Origin: Enterobacterales bacterium | Lineage (GTDB): Bacteria; Pseudomonadota; Gammaproteobacteria; Enterobacterales; Succinivibrionaceae | Assembly: GCA_900768635.1 (NCBI GenBank) | Contig: CAAGDP010000023.1 | Coordinates: forward strand, 1-64,000 | Direction of reading: 5' to 3' | Length of the DNA stretch: 64,000 bases | Part shown: in pieces, positions 9,526 to 17,448 of the stretch | Layout: every line of letters begins with the position of its first letter | Position numbering within the stretch: position 1 is the stretch's first letter | Notes under the pieces: model-generated | What the model saw: the letters and a program-made list of their open reading frames with translations, nothing else | Told to the model about the DNA's origin: nothing | The model's database searches: none | Position numbers and translations under genes: made by a program

Positions 9526-9592
9526 ACAGATATGGTCGCATTTCTCCCCCTTAGCGTTACCAGTCACACATCGGGATTCTGTAATTAGAAAA

Positions 9593-10330
9593 TCAGTCCG
9601 GAGGCAGATATAAATCGAAGCGATGAGATCTGGTCTCAATGCAATTATCTGTTTTAAGATTATTAATATAGGGAGCTCCCCGGGGACGTTTTACCGCCAC
9701 TCTGCCTCTAGCAATATGCAATGATTTGGGAAGCAGATCATCCGCATCATCATCTCTGCCTATCAGAGAATGAAAAATCTGCATATCTTTTTTTACCAGT
9801 GCTGAACCTTTCTTTTCCGGATACATAGGATCAAGGTAAACCACATCACAGCATTTTTCATCCGGAAGCTCAAGTATTGAAAGATGAGGGCTTAAAACCA
9901 GATTGCGACGCAACAATTCACCAATCTCGGAATCTTCATAACCTCTTCTCAAACCATCTTCCAAAAGAACACGCACTACAGGATTACGTTCAAACATCAC
10001 TACCTTACAGCCCAAAGATGCCAAAACAAAAGCATCCCTGCCTAATCCAGCTGTAGCATCATATACCAAAGGTCGTTCACGGGACTTGGAAAAAACCGCT
10101 TTGGCTACAGCCTGACCAGCCCCTCCTCCATGAAGTCTGCGGTAGCCCAAACGACCACCAACAAAATCAACATAAAGACCAGAACTTCCGGAATCAAGAT
10201 CCTGCAGTTCAATATGATGATCTGTTTTCATCAGACAGTATCTGGCATTGAAGGATAAAGATTTAAGATATGAATACTCCTTTTCAAACAAAGGATCATT
10301 ATCACTTCTGAGCTCTATTTTGAAACTCAT
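9593..10330 (-). CDS. rsmJ: 16S rRNA (guanine1516-N2)-methyltransferase RsmJ
   Basis: RsmJ (YhiQ) methylates G1516 of 16S rRNA. The 245-residue protein has the hallmark segments SGLYVDFVGGRLGYRR, the SAM loop YDATAGLGRDAFVLASLG, the motif YLDPMYPEKKGSALVKKDMQ and the C-terminal VKRPRGAPYI. It starts one base after the aroE stop codon, so it is the last gene of the yrdD-purE-tsaC-aroE-rsmJ run. In E. coli rsmJ lies beside prlC instead, and here prlC is 19 kb away. Confidence 0.95.
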   Translation of the reverse strand: MSFKIELRSDNDPLFEKEYSYLKSLSFNARYCLMKTDHHIELQDLDSGSSGLYVDFVGGRLGYRRLHGGGAGQAVAKAVFSKSRERPLVYDATAGLGRDAFVLASLGCKVVMFERNPVVRVLLEDGLRRGYEDSEIGELLRRNLVLSPHLSILELPDEKCCDVVYLDPMYPEKKGSALVKKDMQIFHSLIGRDDDADDLLPKSLHIARGRVAVKRPRGAPYINNLKTDNCIETRSHRFDLYLPPD

Positions 10331-10331
10331 A

Positions 10332-11153
10332 TTATTTTCCGGATATTTCCCTGCGCAAAATCTGAATCAGTTCCTCCGTCTCAGGTCTTACACCGCGCCA
10401 CAGAAAAAAGCTTTCTGCAGCCTGTTCTACCAGCATACCAAGACCGTCACTGACTGAGCAGCCCAAATCAGCAGCAAATTTCATAAAAACCGTAGGTTCC
10501 GGACTGTACATCAGATCATAAACAAACGGTTTTGATTCATAAACATTCCGGGAGAGAGCAGGAACAACCCCCTTAAGTGAACTGGAAGATGCATTAATAA
10601 TCAGATCAAAAGAACTCTGAACATCTTCAAAACTTCCGGCTTCTATCCTGCAGTCAGTTTCTTTTCTGAACAGTTCAGCAAGACGTTGCGCCTTTGACTC
10701 AGTGCGATTAACTATATACAAGCTTTCCGGTCTCTCCGAAAGAAGAGGTAATATAATACCTCGCGCAGCTCCTCCGGCACCGATAATCAACAGCTTTGCA
10801 CCGGTAATTTGCGTTCCCTGACGTTGCAAATCCCTAACCAGACCTACACCATCAGTATTATCTCCGAAAACTTCTCTGCCATCGTAAGCCAGAGTATTAA
10901 CTGCACCAGCCAGGCGGGCCCGGGAGGATAATCTGTCAGACAAAGCAAAAGCCTGCTCTTTAAATGGTACAGTCACATTGCACCCTGAAAATCCAGATTT
11001 CTTCAGCTCTTCGATAACACCTTCAAATCCATCCAGAGGTACCAGTCTAGCCGAGTAATCCATATCCTGATTACAGGCTTTACTGAAAAACTGATGAATA
11101 AAAGGAGATCGACTGTGCCCTATGGGATTACCAAGTACAAAATAATGTTGCAT
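10332..11153 (-). CDS. aroE: Shikimate dehydrogenase (NADP+)
   Basis: AroE reduces 3-dehydroshikimate to shikimate in aromatic amino acid and chorismate synthesis. Substrate motifs are GNPIGHSRSP at the N-terminus, the catalytic lysine in VTVPFKEQA and the aspartate in NTDGVGLV. The NADP site is GAGGAARGI followed by NRTESKAQRLA, where the Arg after Asn is typical of NADP preference. I chose the ATG at 11153 (273 residues; E. coli 272). It has AAGGAA 7 bases upstream and begins 2 bases after the tsaC stop. The TTG at 11159 overlaps that stop and is less likely. Confidence 0.96.
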   Translation of the reverse strand: MQHYFVLGNPIGHSRSPFIHQFFSKACNQDMDYSARLVPLDGFEGVIEELKKSGFSGCNVTVPFKEQAFALSDRLSSRARLAGAVNTLAYDGREVFGDNTDGVGLVRDLQRQGTQITGAKLLIIGAGGAARGIILPLLSERPESLYIVNRTESKAQRLAELFRKETDCRIEAGSFEDVQSSFDLIINASSSSLKGVVPALSRNVYESKPFVYDLMYSPEPTVFMKFAADLGCSVSDGLGMLVEQAAESFFLWRGVRPETEELIQILRREISGK

Positions 11154-11155
11154 GA

Positions 11156-11716
11156 TCAATTCCTTAAAATCTGTCTGGTTTGTAAATCTATTATGGTGGA
11201 CGGTTTAGTGTAATGCATAGTCTCTCCCTCCAGAATAAAATCAGCAATACCATCAAAAATCTGATGAGCCTCAGCACAGGTTGAACAGGGAGTTTCCCCG
11301 GAAATATTAGCACTGGTTGAAACCACAGGTTTTCCTAATCCCTGACACAAACTGGCAATAAGCGGATGTTCGCTGACTCTGATTGCCACCGTTTTACGAT
11401 TCCCGGTTAAAAGAGGACTGCAAAAGGACGTCGAAGGGAAGATAAAGGTAAAAGGACCAGGCCAATATGATGAAACATATTCCAGATCCTCTTTGGAAAC
11501 ACGGGATAACTCAACGTATTTCTCAGCCAGTTCAAACTCATGACAGACAATCAACACCCCTTTGCCTGGATCCCGGTGTTTAATTTCCAGAAGTCGCTCC
11601 AAGGCTCGATTATTGTCAGGATCACAACCCAGTCCAAATACAGACTCAGTAGGATAAACAATTACACCACCGTCTTTTATGGCAGCTACTGCCTGATGAA
11701 TGGAGTTTTGCTGCAT
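11156..11716 (-). CDS. tsaC: Threonylcarbamoyl-AMP synthase TsaC
   Basis: TsaC (YrdC/RimN) condenses threonine, bicarbonate and ATP into threonylcarbamoyl-AMP, the donor for t6A37 in ANN-decoding tRNAs. The 186 residues show the YrdC fold signatures YPTESVFGLGCDP near residue 22, KHRDPGKG, the loop VAIRVSEHP and STSANISGE. The length fits the short TsaC class (E. coli 190) rather than the two-domain Sua5. The gap to purE is 2 bases, which suggests tight coupling in the yrdD-purE-tsaC-aroE unit. Confidence 0.96.
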   Translation of the reverse strand: MQQNSIHQAVAAIKDGGVIVYPTESVFGLGCDPDNNRALERLLEIKHRDPGKGVLIVCHEFELAEKYVELSRVSKEDLEYVSSYWPGPFTFIFPSTSFCSPLLTGNRKTVAIRVSEHPLIASLCQGLGKPVVSTSANISGETPCSTCAEAHQIFDGIADFILEGETMHYTKPSTIIDLQTRQILRN

Positions 11717-11718
11717 GA

Positions 11719-12222
11719 TCAGCCGCTAACTTTTTCCTGCAGAGCCAGATCTTTAGCCTTAACACTGTCAGCATTGGCCTGACGTTCCTCCTTGAACTTC
11801 TTCATAAGTTCCGGATCAGAAACAGCCAGAATTTGAGTTGCAAAATATGCAGCATTCTTAGCACCGGCCTTACCGATAGCCATGGTAGCAACAGGAATTC
11901 CTCCCGGCATCTGCACAGTTGAAAGTAATGCATCAATACCATTTAAAGGACCGCAGTCAATAGGAACTCCTATTACCGGGCAGGTAGTATTAGCAGCTAC
12001 AGCTCCTGCCAGATGAGCAGCAAGTCCGGCAGCACAGATAAATACCTTGCAACCTCTTGATTCAGCATCTTTTACATAAGTCATGGTTTCCAGAGGTGTT
12101 CTGTGAGCAGATGTTACCTTGACTTCAAACTTGATATCAAAAGATTTAAGAATACTGATAGCTGGCTCCATAGTTACATAATCAGAATCCGAGCCCATAA
12201 GTACAGCTACAAATTTATCCAT
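11719..12222 (-). CDS. purE: N5-carboxyaminoimidazole ribonucleotide mutase PurE
   Basis: PurE converts N5-CAIR to CAIR in purine synthesis. The 167-residue protein has the class I motifs MGSDSD at residues 9-14, SAHRTP and [16 protein letters not shown] with the substrate histidine. Class I PurE normally needs PurK to make N5-CAIR, and purK is its usual neighbour. Here the gene is instead inserted between yrdD and tsaC, and purK is not in the window. Confidence 0.95.
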   Translation of the reverse strand: MDKFVAVLMGSDSDYVTMEPAISILKSFDIKFEVKVTSAHRTPLETMTYVKDAESRGCKVFICAAGLAAHLAGAVAANTTCPVIGVPIDCGPLNGIDALLSTVQMPGGIPVATMAIGKAGAKNAAYFATQILAVSDPELMKKFKEERQANADSVKAKDLALQEKVSG

Positions 12223-12305
12223 AATAATGTCACACAGATCTTTAAAAAATCTGCCCTCCTCAATTATTAATATTAAAAAATCAGATTATTATATCCTACT
12301 CGTTT

Positions 12306-12875
12306 CTATTCTTGATCATCATAGGCAATTTTATGCCTGCATTTTCTTTGCGGACACTGGAGATACAATCCGTTCTTGCCTTTTCGCAATTCCATCACAG
12401 AAAATCCACACTCGGGACAAGAATGTTCCACGGGTCGATGATTCATTTTAAAAGAACAATTACGAAAATTTGAACAATAGTAAAAGGATTTTCCATACTT
12501 GTTTAAATTCTGGCGTAAAACACCCTCACCACATACCGGGCAGGATATATAGGGACCTGAACTCTCAGTATATATATAGCCGCACTGGGGATAGGAAAGA
12601 CAGCCTATAAACATTCCATAACGAGACTTCTTCACTGCCAGAGGTGAACCACATTCCGGACAGGATTTGTTTTCAATTTGCCGGATCACCGCCACACCCT
12701 GAACAACCACATTTTCAACATAATTGCACACCGGATAATTTGTGCAACCAAGGATATGACCATGTCTGGTGTTTCTTAATACTAATGCGGAGCCACATAT
12801 GGGACAGGATTTTGAATTTTCCTTAATCTCCGAAATATCATCAACATTAATAACTGAAGACTGTTTATCGTTCAT
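12306..12875 (-). CDS. yrdD: Topoisomerase I C-terminal zinc-ribbon-like protein (YrdD type)
   Basis: This 189-residue cytoplasmic protein is a string of four Cys4 zinc ribbons of the kind found at the C-terminus of topoisomerase I. They begin CPICGSALV, CPECGSPLA, CPVCGEGVL and CPECGFSVM, each with a second Cys pair about 20 residues on (for example CTNYPVC and CLSYPQC). YrdD of E. coli has the same build (180 residues) and the same neighbours tsaC and aroE. It probably binds nucleic acid. Its exact role is not established. Confidence 0.88.
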   Translation of the reverse strand: MNDKQSSVINVDDISEIKENSKSCPICGSALVLRNTRHGHILGCTNYPVCNYVENVVVQGVAVIRQIENKSCPECGSPLAVKKSRYGMFIGCLSYPQCGYIYTESSGPYISCPVCGEGVLRQNLNKYGKSFYYCSNFRNCSFKMNHRPVEHSCPECGFSVMELRKGKNGLYLQCPQRKCRHKIAYDDQE

Positions 12876-12964
12876 AGGTTCGACTTAAATTCACCAATTA
12901 ACAACACCCAGAATAAACAACTAAATAATATCAGCTGATAATTATTTCCCTGATTACAGACAAT

Positions 12965-12995
12965 TAAAAACGGACCTTCTGTTGAAGATCCGTTT
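12965..12995 (-). terminator. Rho-independent terminator of the LysM gene
   Basis: On the minus strand a 12-bp stem (AAACGGATCTTC and GAAGGTCCGTTT, one G-U pair, AACA loop) runs into a further T-rich stretch. It starts 25 bases after the LysM-gene stop and separates that gene from yrdD. Confidence 0.75.
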
Positions 12996-13019
12996 AAATT
13001 TATCTCTAACCAGTAATTG

Positions 13020-14099
13020 TTAGTTTTCAGGAGATTCTATACGAAGACCGTTGGCAATAAATTCATTAGCATCAATCAGTAAAGCTAAAGAAAGATTGTC
13101 GTAGGTCTTAAATACCATTGCATGTCCGATTTCAGCATCAGGAAGTTTGCCATGGTCGGATACAGCAGCAACCAATTTGTCAGTAGCTGTTCCATAAGCG
13201 GTGTATTCAGTATTATCAGCGGAGAAGCCTGCAACACTCACACCTTCCTTAAATACGGTAAATACATCACCATTGCTGACACCCTTGCTAGCACCCAGGC
13301 TCAGAACCACAACCTGATTTCTGCCTACGTGAATAGAATCAGTAACATTTTCAAGAATGTAACCCTTCAACCCCTTCTTGGCAGCCTTAGGATAGTAGAA
13401 TGCATCATATCCATCAACTGTTAACAGTGGAATAACCCGGTCGCCCTGATTAACTTCCTTCAGAGATTTAATAAGGGTACATTCAGTAATTCCGCCATGA
13501 TCCTTACCGGCAACAACTACACCTGTCATAGATGCCCTGTAACCAAGAACATCACCTGTATCAGGATCCTTGTACTTCTTTGGAGAAGAATAGAGACCGT
13601 ACTGTTCACCCGGAGTGAGGGAACCCTTTATATAAATGGTGGAAACATCGGCCATTTTCTTTTCAACGCGATTGTCACCCATCACATATGGAAGCTTGTC
13701 AATAGAGTTGCCGTTAGGGAAAATATAATCTGCAGATAAGAACGGCTGAATTTCATCCAAATTAATAGCTTTAACCGCATCTGCATTGCTGGTTCTTCTT
13801 ACGTTAGGAGAAAGCTTTTTAACACCGGTAACCAAACGAGGCTGACCATCAATATAAACCAGATTCAGAACATCACCCGGATAAATCCAATGAGGATCTT
13901 TCACCTGAGGGTTTACCTGCCAAATCTTAGGCCAGAGCCAAGGTTTCTGAAGAAATACGCCAGAAATATCCCACAAGGTATCGCCCTTCTTAACAACGTA
14001 AGTGTCAGGATGGTCTTCTCTTAAAGCCAAATTATCAGCAAAAGCAAAGCTTGTTGCTAATATTCCCGCTAAAAATGCAGTTATTTTTTGTTTAATCAT
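13020..14099 (-). CDS. Secreted LysM peptidoglycan-binding protein
   Basis: This 359-residue exported protein has a signal peptide (residues 1-21, MIKQKITAFLAGILATSFAFA, cleavage after AFA). It has one LysM domain at about residues 33-82, YVVKKGDTLWDISG through HWIYPGDVLNLVY. LysM binds the glycan strands of the wall. The remaining roughly 270 residues are a conserved but uncharacterised region. Homologues of this build lie next to dprA and divergent from def in many gammaproteobacteria, which matches this position except that dprA is absent. The gene has its own promoter and terminator. Confidence 0.88.
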   Translation of the reverse strand: MIKQKITAFLAGILATSFAFADNLALREDHPDTYVVKKGDTLWDISGVFLQKPWLWPKIWQVNPQVKDPHWIYPGDVLNLVYIDGQPRLVTGVKKLSPNVRRTSNADAVKAINLDEIQPFLSADYIFPNGNSIDKLPYVMGDNRVEKKMADVSTIYIKGSLTPGEQYGLYSSPKKYKDPDTGDVLGYRASMTGVVVAGKDHGGITECTLIKSLKEVNQGDRVIPLLTVDGYDAFYYPKAAKKGLKGYILENVTDSIHVGRNQVVVLSLGASKGVSNGDVFTVFKEGVSVAGFSADNTEYTAYGTATDKLVAAVSDHGKLPDAEIGHAMVFKTYDNLSLALLIDANEFIANGLRIESPEN

Positions 14100-14190
14100 A
14101 TTCGTCCCTGTTCGCGACTGCGGATCTTAATTCCCTGAGCTCTAATGTGTCTATTAAATGACATACAAAAAGCCATAATAAATCCCCGAT

Positions 14191-14219
14191 AGGATAAAAT
14201 TATGAATATATACAGTCAA
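14191..14219 (-). promoter_or_regulatory. Putative sigma-70 promoter of the LysM gene
   Basis: On the minus strand TTGACT (14219-14214), a 17-base spacer and TATCCT (14196-14191) fit a sigma-70 promoter. The start would lie near 14184, about 85 nt before the ATG. Confidence 0.5.
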
Positions 14220-14562
14220 TAACAAAATTTATCTTTTAAGCCATTGATCACAACTTGATACGAATACGACAGCTCAGTTACAGCATAAATAAAAAGTGAT
14301 TCATATCAACTGTTGAAGATTCCAGTACTGTGTACGGCATTATTATATAGTTGCCGATGAGTAAAAAAATATGAATTGCATCATTTTTGTACATACTATT
14401 AGCTACTATTAACATTTTTTTGTTTATACACATTCACTTTTATCTCTTCCAACTCCCTGCATGTCTGCAGATGTAGCATATATCATCCTCAACTTTATGA
14501 TAAAATACACAGATATTTTTTCAATTTTGAGTGGAGTAGCAGGTCATACCTGCTTATTTATT
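14220..14562. other. Divergent intergenic region between the LysM gene and def
   Basis: This AT-rich stretch lies upstream of def and should hold its promoter. I could not pick a convincing -35/-10 pair. The reading frame extends upstream of def to 14461, but that extension does not resemble peptide deformylase. Confidence 0.5.
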
Positions 14563-15084
14563 ATGACAATTCGCACCGTTATCACCTATCCCAACGCCAA
14601 ACTTCGCATAAAATCCACACCGGTTGAAGTCTTTGACCAAAAACTTGAAGAACTCGTCAGCGATATGTTTGAAACAATGTATCAGGCAGAAGGTATTGGT
14701 TTAGCTGCACCACAAATCGATATTCACAAGCAGATTATAGTTATCGATCTGAAGGATGAGAACAATCAGCGCTATGTTGTTATCAATCCTGAGTTTGTTT
14801 TAATGGAAGGTTCTGATTCCATAGAAGAAGGATGTCTCTCCGTTCCCCTTGAATACCGGGCCAAGGTAGAAAGATCTGCCCATGTAGTTGTTAAATGCCA
14901 GAATGAAAAAGGTGAAACATATCAGATAGATGCCACAGGTCTTCTTGCAATCTGCCTTCAGCATGAAATCGATCACCTGCAGGGCAAACTTTTTATTGAT
15001 CATATTTCCAATCTGAAAAGATCCCTGTATGAAAGCAAGTTGAAAAAAGCACTGCGCTATGAAAAAAAGGCTAACAAACAATAA
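14563..15084 (+). CDS. def: Peptide deformylase
   Basis: Deformylase removes the formyl group from the N-terminal methionine of new proteins. It is an Fe2+ (or Zn2+) metalloenzyme. The three family motifs are present: GIGLAAPQ near residue 45, EGCLSVP with the metal Cys, and QHEIDHLQG with the two metal His and the catalytic Glu. The start at 14563 gives MTIRTVITYPNAKLR, which aligns directly with the E. coli N-terminus (173 versus 169 residues). The longer frame from 14461 adds 34 hydrophobic residues not found in the family. No strong ribosome site precedes 14563, which is the one weakness of this choice. It heads the def-fmt-rsmB-trkA run. Confidence 0.95.
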   Translation: MTIRTVITYPNAKLRIKSTPVEVFDQKLEELVSDMFETMYQAEGIGLAAPQIDIHKQIIVIDLKDENNQRYVVINPEFVLMEGSDSIEEGCLSVPLEYRAKVERSAHVVVKCQNEKGETYQIDATGLLAICLQHEIDHLQGKLFIDHISNLKRSLYESKLKKALRYEKKANKQ

Positions 15085-15150
15085 GTAGCTGTAATTTTTA
15101 CCTAAACAACCACCATCAAAACATATTAACAGCAGGTATTGGATAGAACT

Positions 15151-16104
15151 ATGGACAGGAAAAAGAAACTCCGTATTGTTTTCGGCGGTACACCGGATTT
15201 TGCAGCTGAACATTTGAAAGCTCTCATAAATGAAGAACAGAATGTCATCGCTGTTTATACCCAGCCAGATCGACAGTCAGGACGCGGACATAAATTAACA
15301 GCCAGCCCGGTAAAGGAAGTAGCACTCCAGCATAATATTCCGGTGGAGCAGCCTCTGAATTTCCGGCAGACGGCTGATGTGGATATATTCAGAAAATATG
15401 CTCCGGACCTTTTTATAGTGGTTGCCTACGGCATTATCCTTCCCCGGGAAATACTGGAAATTCCTACTTTCGGTTGTATCAATGTTCATGGATCTCTTCT
15501 GCCTAAATACCGCGGAGCAGCCCCGATTCAGAGAGCAATATTCAACGGCGACAGTGAAACAGGTGTCACTGTTATGCAAATGAATGAAGGATTGGACACG
15601 GGAGACATAATATTAAAATCCACCTGCAGTATTGATCCTTCAGATACCTCAGAAACCCTGTTCAATAAACTAATACCTGTAGGTTGCAAAGCCCTTTCCG
15701 AAGTTGTTTCTCAAATAGCATCCGGTACAGCCAGAAACTGTCCTCAGGATGAAAATTATGCAACTTATGCCGCAAAAATCTCCAAGGAAGAAGCCGTAAT
15801 CGACTGGAATCTGAGCGCTCAGGAAATTGATCGAAGAATACGCACCTATGTTCCCTGGCCTACAGCCAAAATCCACATAAACGATCTGGTTATCAAGGTA
15901 CATCAGGCAACAGTTATTCCGGAGGATTCCGGAAAAACCCCCGGCACAGTAATCAGCGCTGATCACAGCGGAATCCATGTTGCTACCGGTAATGGAACCC
16001 TTATTCTTGAAATGTTGCAAATGCCGGGAAAAAAGATTATGAAAGCTTCGGATATCCTTAACGGATACAGCTCATTATTTACTGCGGGCAGGAGTCTGTT
16101 ATGA
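15151..16104 (+). CDS. fmt: Methionyl-tRNA formyltransferase
   Basis: Fmt formylates initiator Met-tRNA with 10-formyl-tetrahydrofolate, the partner step of def. The 317-residue protein (E. coli 315) has the N-terminus RIVFGGTPDFAAEHL, the catalytic segment INVHGSLLPKYRGAAP and the loop MNEGLDTGDI. The OB-like C-terminal domain spans about residues 205-317. I chose the ATG at 15151 over the in-frame TTG at 15139, because MDRKKKLRIVF matches the family start. The 3' end overlaps rsmB by 4 bases (ATGA), so translation is coupled. Confidence 0.96.
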   Translation: MDRKKKLRIVFGGTPDFAAEHLKALINEEQNVIAVYTQPDRQSGRGHKLTASPVKEVALQHNIPVEQPLNFRQTADVDIFRKYAPDLFIVVAYGIILPREILEIPTFGCINVHGSLLPKYRGAAPIQRAIFNGDSETGVTVMQMNEGLDTGDIILKSTCSIDPSDTSETLFNKLIPVGCKALSEVVSQIASGTARNCPQDENYATYAAKISKEEAVIDWNLSAQEIDRRIRTYVPWPTAKIHINDLVIKVHQATVIPEDSGKTPGTVISADHSGIHVATGNGTLILEMLQMPGKKIMKASDILNGYSSLFTAGRSLL

Positions 16105-17369
16105 CCAATGTCAGAGCTGTAGCCGCCCGTTCTGTTTACAATGTACTCCACAACAAAACTCCACTTAAGGAGCAGACTGGTCAGTTACATAACCATGACC
16201 GGGCACTGTGGCAGGAACTGGCCTACGGTACACTGAGACAACATCTGAAACTGAAATCTCTGGTGGATCACTTTGTTCAACGACCGCCAAAAAAACAGCA
16301 GGCTATTATTCTAACCCTTATTGAAATAGGTTTTTACCAGCTCCTTTTTACCGACATTCCGCAATATGCCGCCTTAAACGAGACTGTTAATGCTGCTGCT
16401 GATTTAAAATGTCCGGAACTTAAAGGTCTGGTTAATGCGGTCCTGCGGAAAGTCTTAACTGATCAGTTCAAATTGTCAGATGTAATAAAAAAGGAATCTG
16501 AGATTTATGCTCATCCTCAATGGCTGATTAAAAGACTTAAAAAAGACTATCCGAAATCCTATAAGAATCTTCTTGAAGCAAATAATCAGAAACCACCGAT
16601 CTGGCTGCGGGTAAATACAGCAGTGATCTCCCCTGATAAATTTGGTGCCCTGCTTCAGGAAAAGGGGATATCCGTAACAGCTCGAGCTGAGCCTTCAGCA
16701 ATTTTACTTAACACTACAGCAGCTATTTCTTCAATTCCCGGATATGAGGAAGGATTGTTTTATGTTCAGGATCTGTCTGCTCAACGGGCAGCTGTCTATC
16801 TTAATCCGCAGCCGGGAGAAAGAATTCTGGATGCCTGTGCCGCTCCGGGAGGAAAGACCACCCATATTCTGGAATTATGTAATGGAAATGTAGATCTCAC
16901 AGCTTTGGACATCAATCCGTTACGACTGGAACGCCTTGAGGAAAATCTGAAACGTCAACATTGGAAAATAACTGTTGCCAAAGGCTCTGCAGCCAATCCT
17001 GAGGAATGGTGGGATGGGAAACTCTTTGACCGGATCCTTATCGATGCACCTTGCTCAGGAACCGGAGTTATCAGAAGACATCCGGAAATCAAATTCATCA
17101 GAACGGAAGACGAAATCCATCAATTGGCTCAGGATCAAAATAATATGCTGGAAGCTCTATGGGGACTTCTTAAAAATGGTGGGACCCTTCTGTACACCAC
17201 CTGTTCGGTACTGAAAGAGGAAAATTCCACTCAGATCCAGAATTTTGTCTACCGACACAGAAATGAAGCTGTATGGGATGAACTTCCGGTAAAACAGCAA
17301 ATTACAGGAGAAAACAATCAGGACGGTTTCTTTTATGCACGCCTGATAAAAAAAGCGCCTGTTGCATAG
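16101..17369 (+). CDS. rsmB: 16S rRNA (cytosine967-C5)-methyltransferase RsmB
   Basis: RsmB (Sun/Fmu) makes m5C967 in 16S rRNA. The 422-residue protein has an N-terminal NusB-like RNA-binding domain (about 1-140) and a Rossmann methyltransferase domain with the SAM loop DACAAPGGKTTHILEL. The two conserved cysteines lie in DAPCSGTGVIRRHPEIK and in the catalytic YTTCSVLKEEN. The gene starts inside the fmt stop and is followed by trkA, the conserved gammaproteobacterial order. Confidence 0.96.
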   Translation: MTNVRAVAARSVYNVLHNKTPLKEQTGQLHNHDRALWQELAYGTLRQHLKLKSLVDHFVQRPPKKQQAIILTLIEIGFYQLLFTDIPQYAALNETVNAAADLKCPELKGLVNAVLRKVLTDQFKLSDVIKKESEIYAHPQWLIKRLKKDYPKSYKNLLEANNQKPPIWLRVNTAVISPDKFGALLQEKGISVTARAEPSAILLNTTAAISSIPGYEEGLFYVQDLSAQRAAVYLNPQPGERILDACAAPGGKTTHILELCNGNVDLTALDINPLRLERLEENLKRQHWKITVAKGSAANPEEWWDGKLFDRILIDAPCSGTGVIRRHPEIKFIRTEDEIHQLAQDQNNMLEALWGLLKNGGTLLYTTCSVLKEENSTQIQNFVYRHRNEAVWDELPVKQQITGENNQDGFFYARLIKKAPVA

Positions 17370-17448
17370 CTTTTTGTCTATTGTAAAATATTGGCAGAAA
17401 CTTTCCTCAAACTGCACTTTTTGCAATATTCACCACTGGAGGACAAAC

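Noticed and set aside
9352..9588. 78-codon plus-strand frame upstream of the Sel1-repeat gene
   Set aside because: It overlaps the strong minus-strand promoter and has no convincing start signal.
12223..12305. Possible purine riboswitch upstream of purE
   Set aside because: Only 83 bases separate yrdD and purE and I see no conserved riboswitch core there.
14461..14562. 34-residue N-terminal extension of peptide deformylase
   Set aside because: Hydrophobic extension not found in the family; the internal ATG aligns with the known start.
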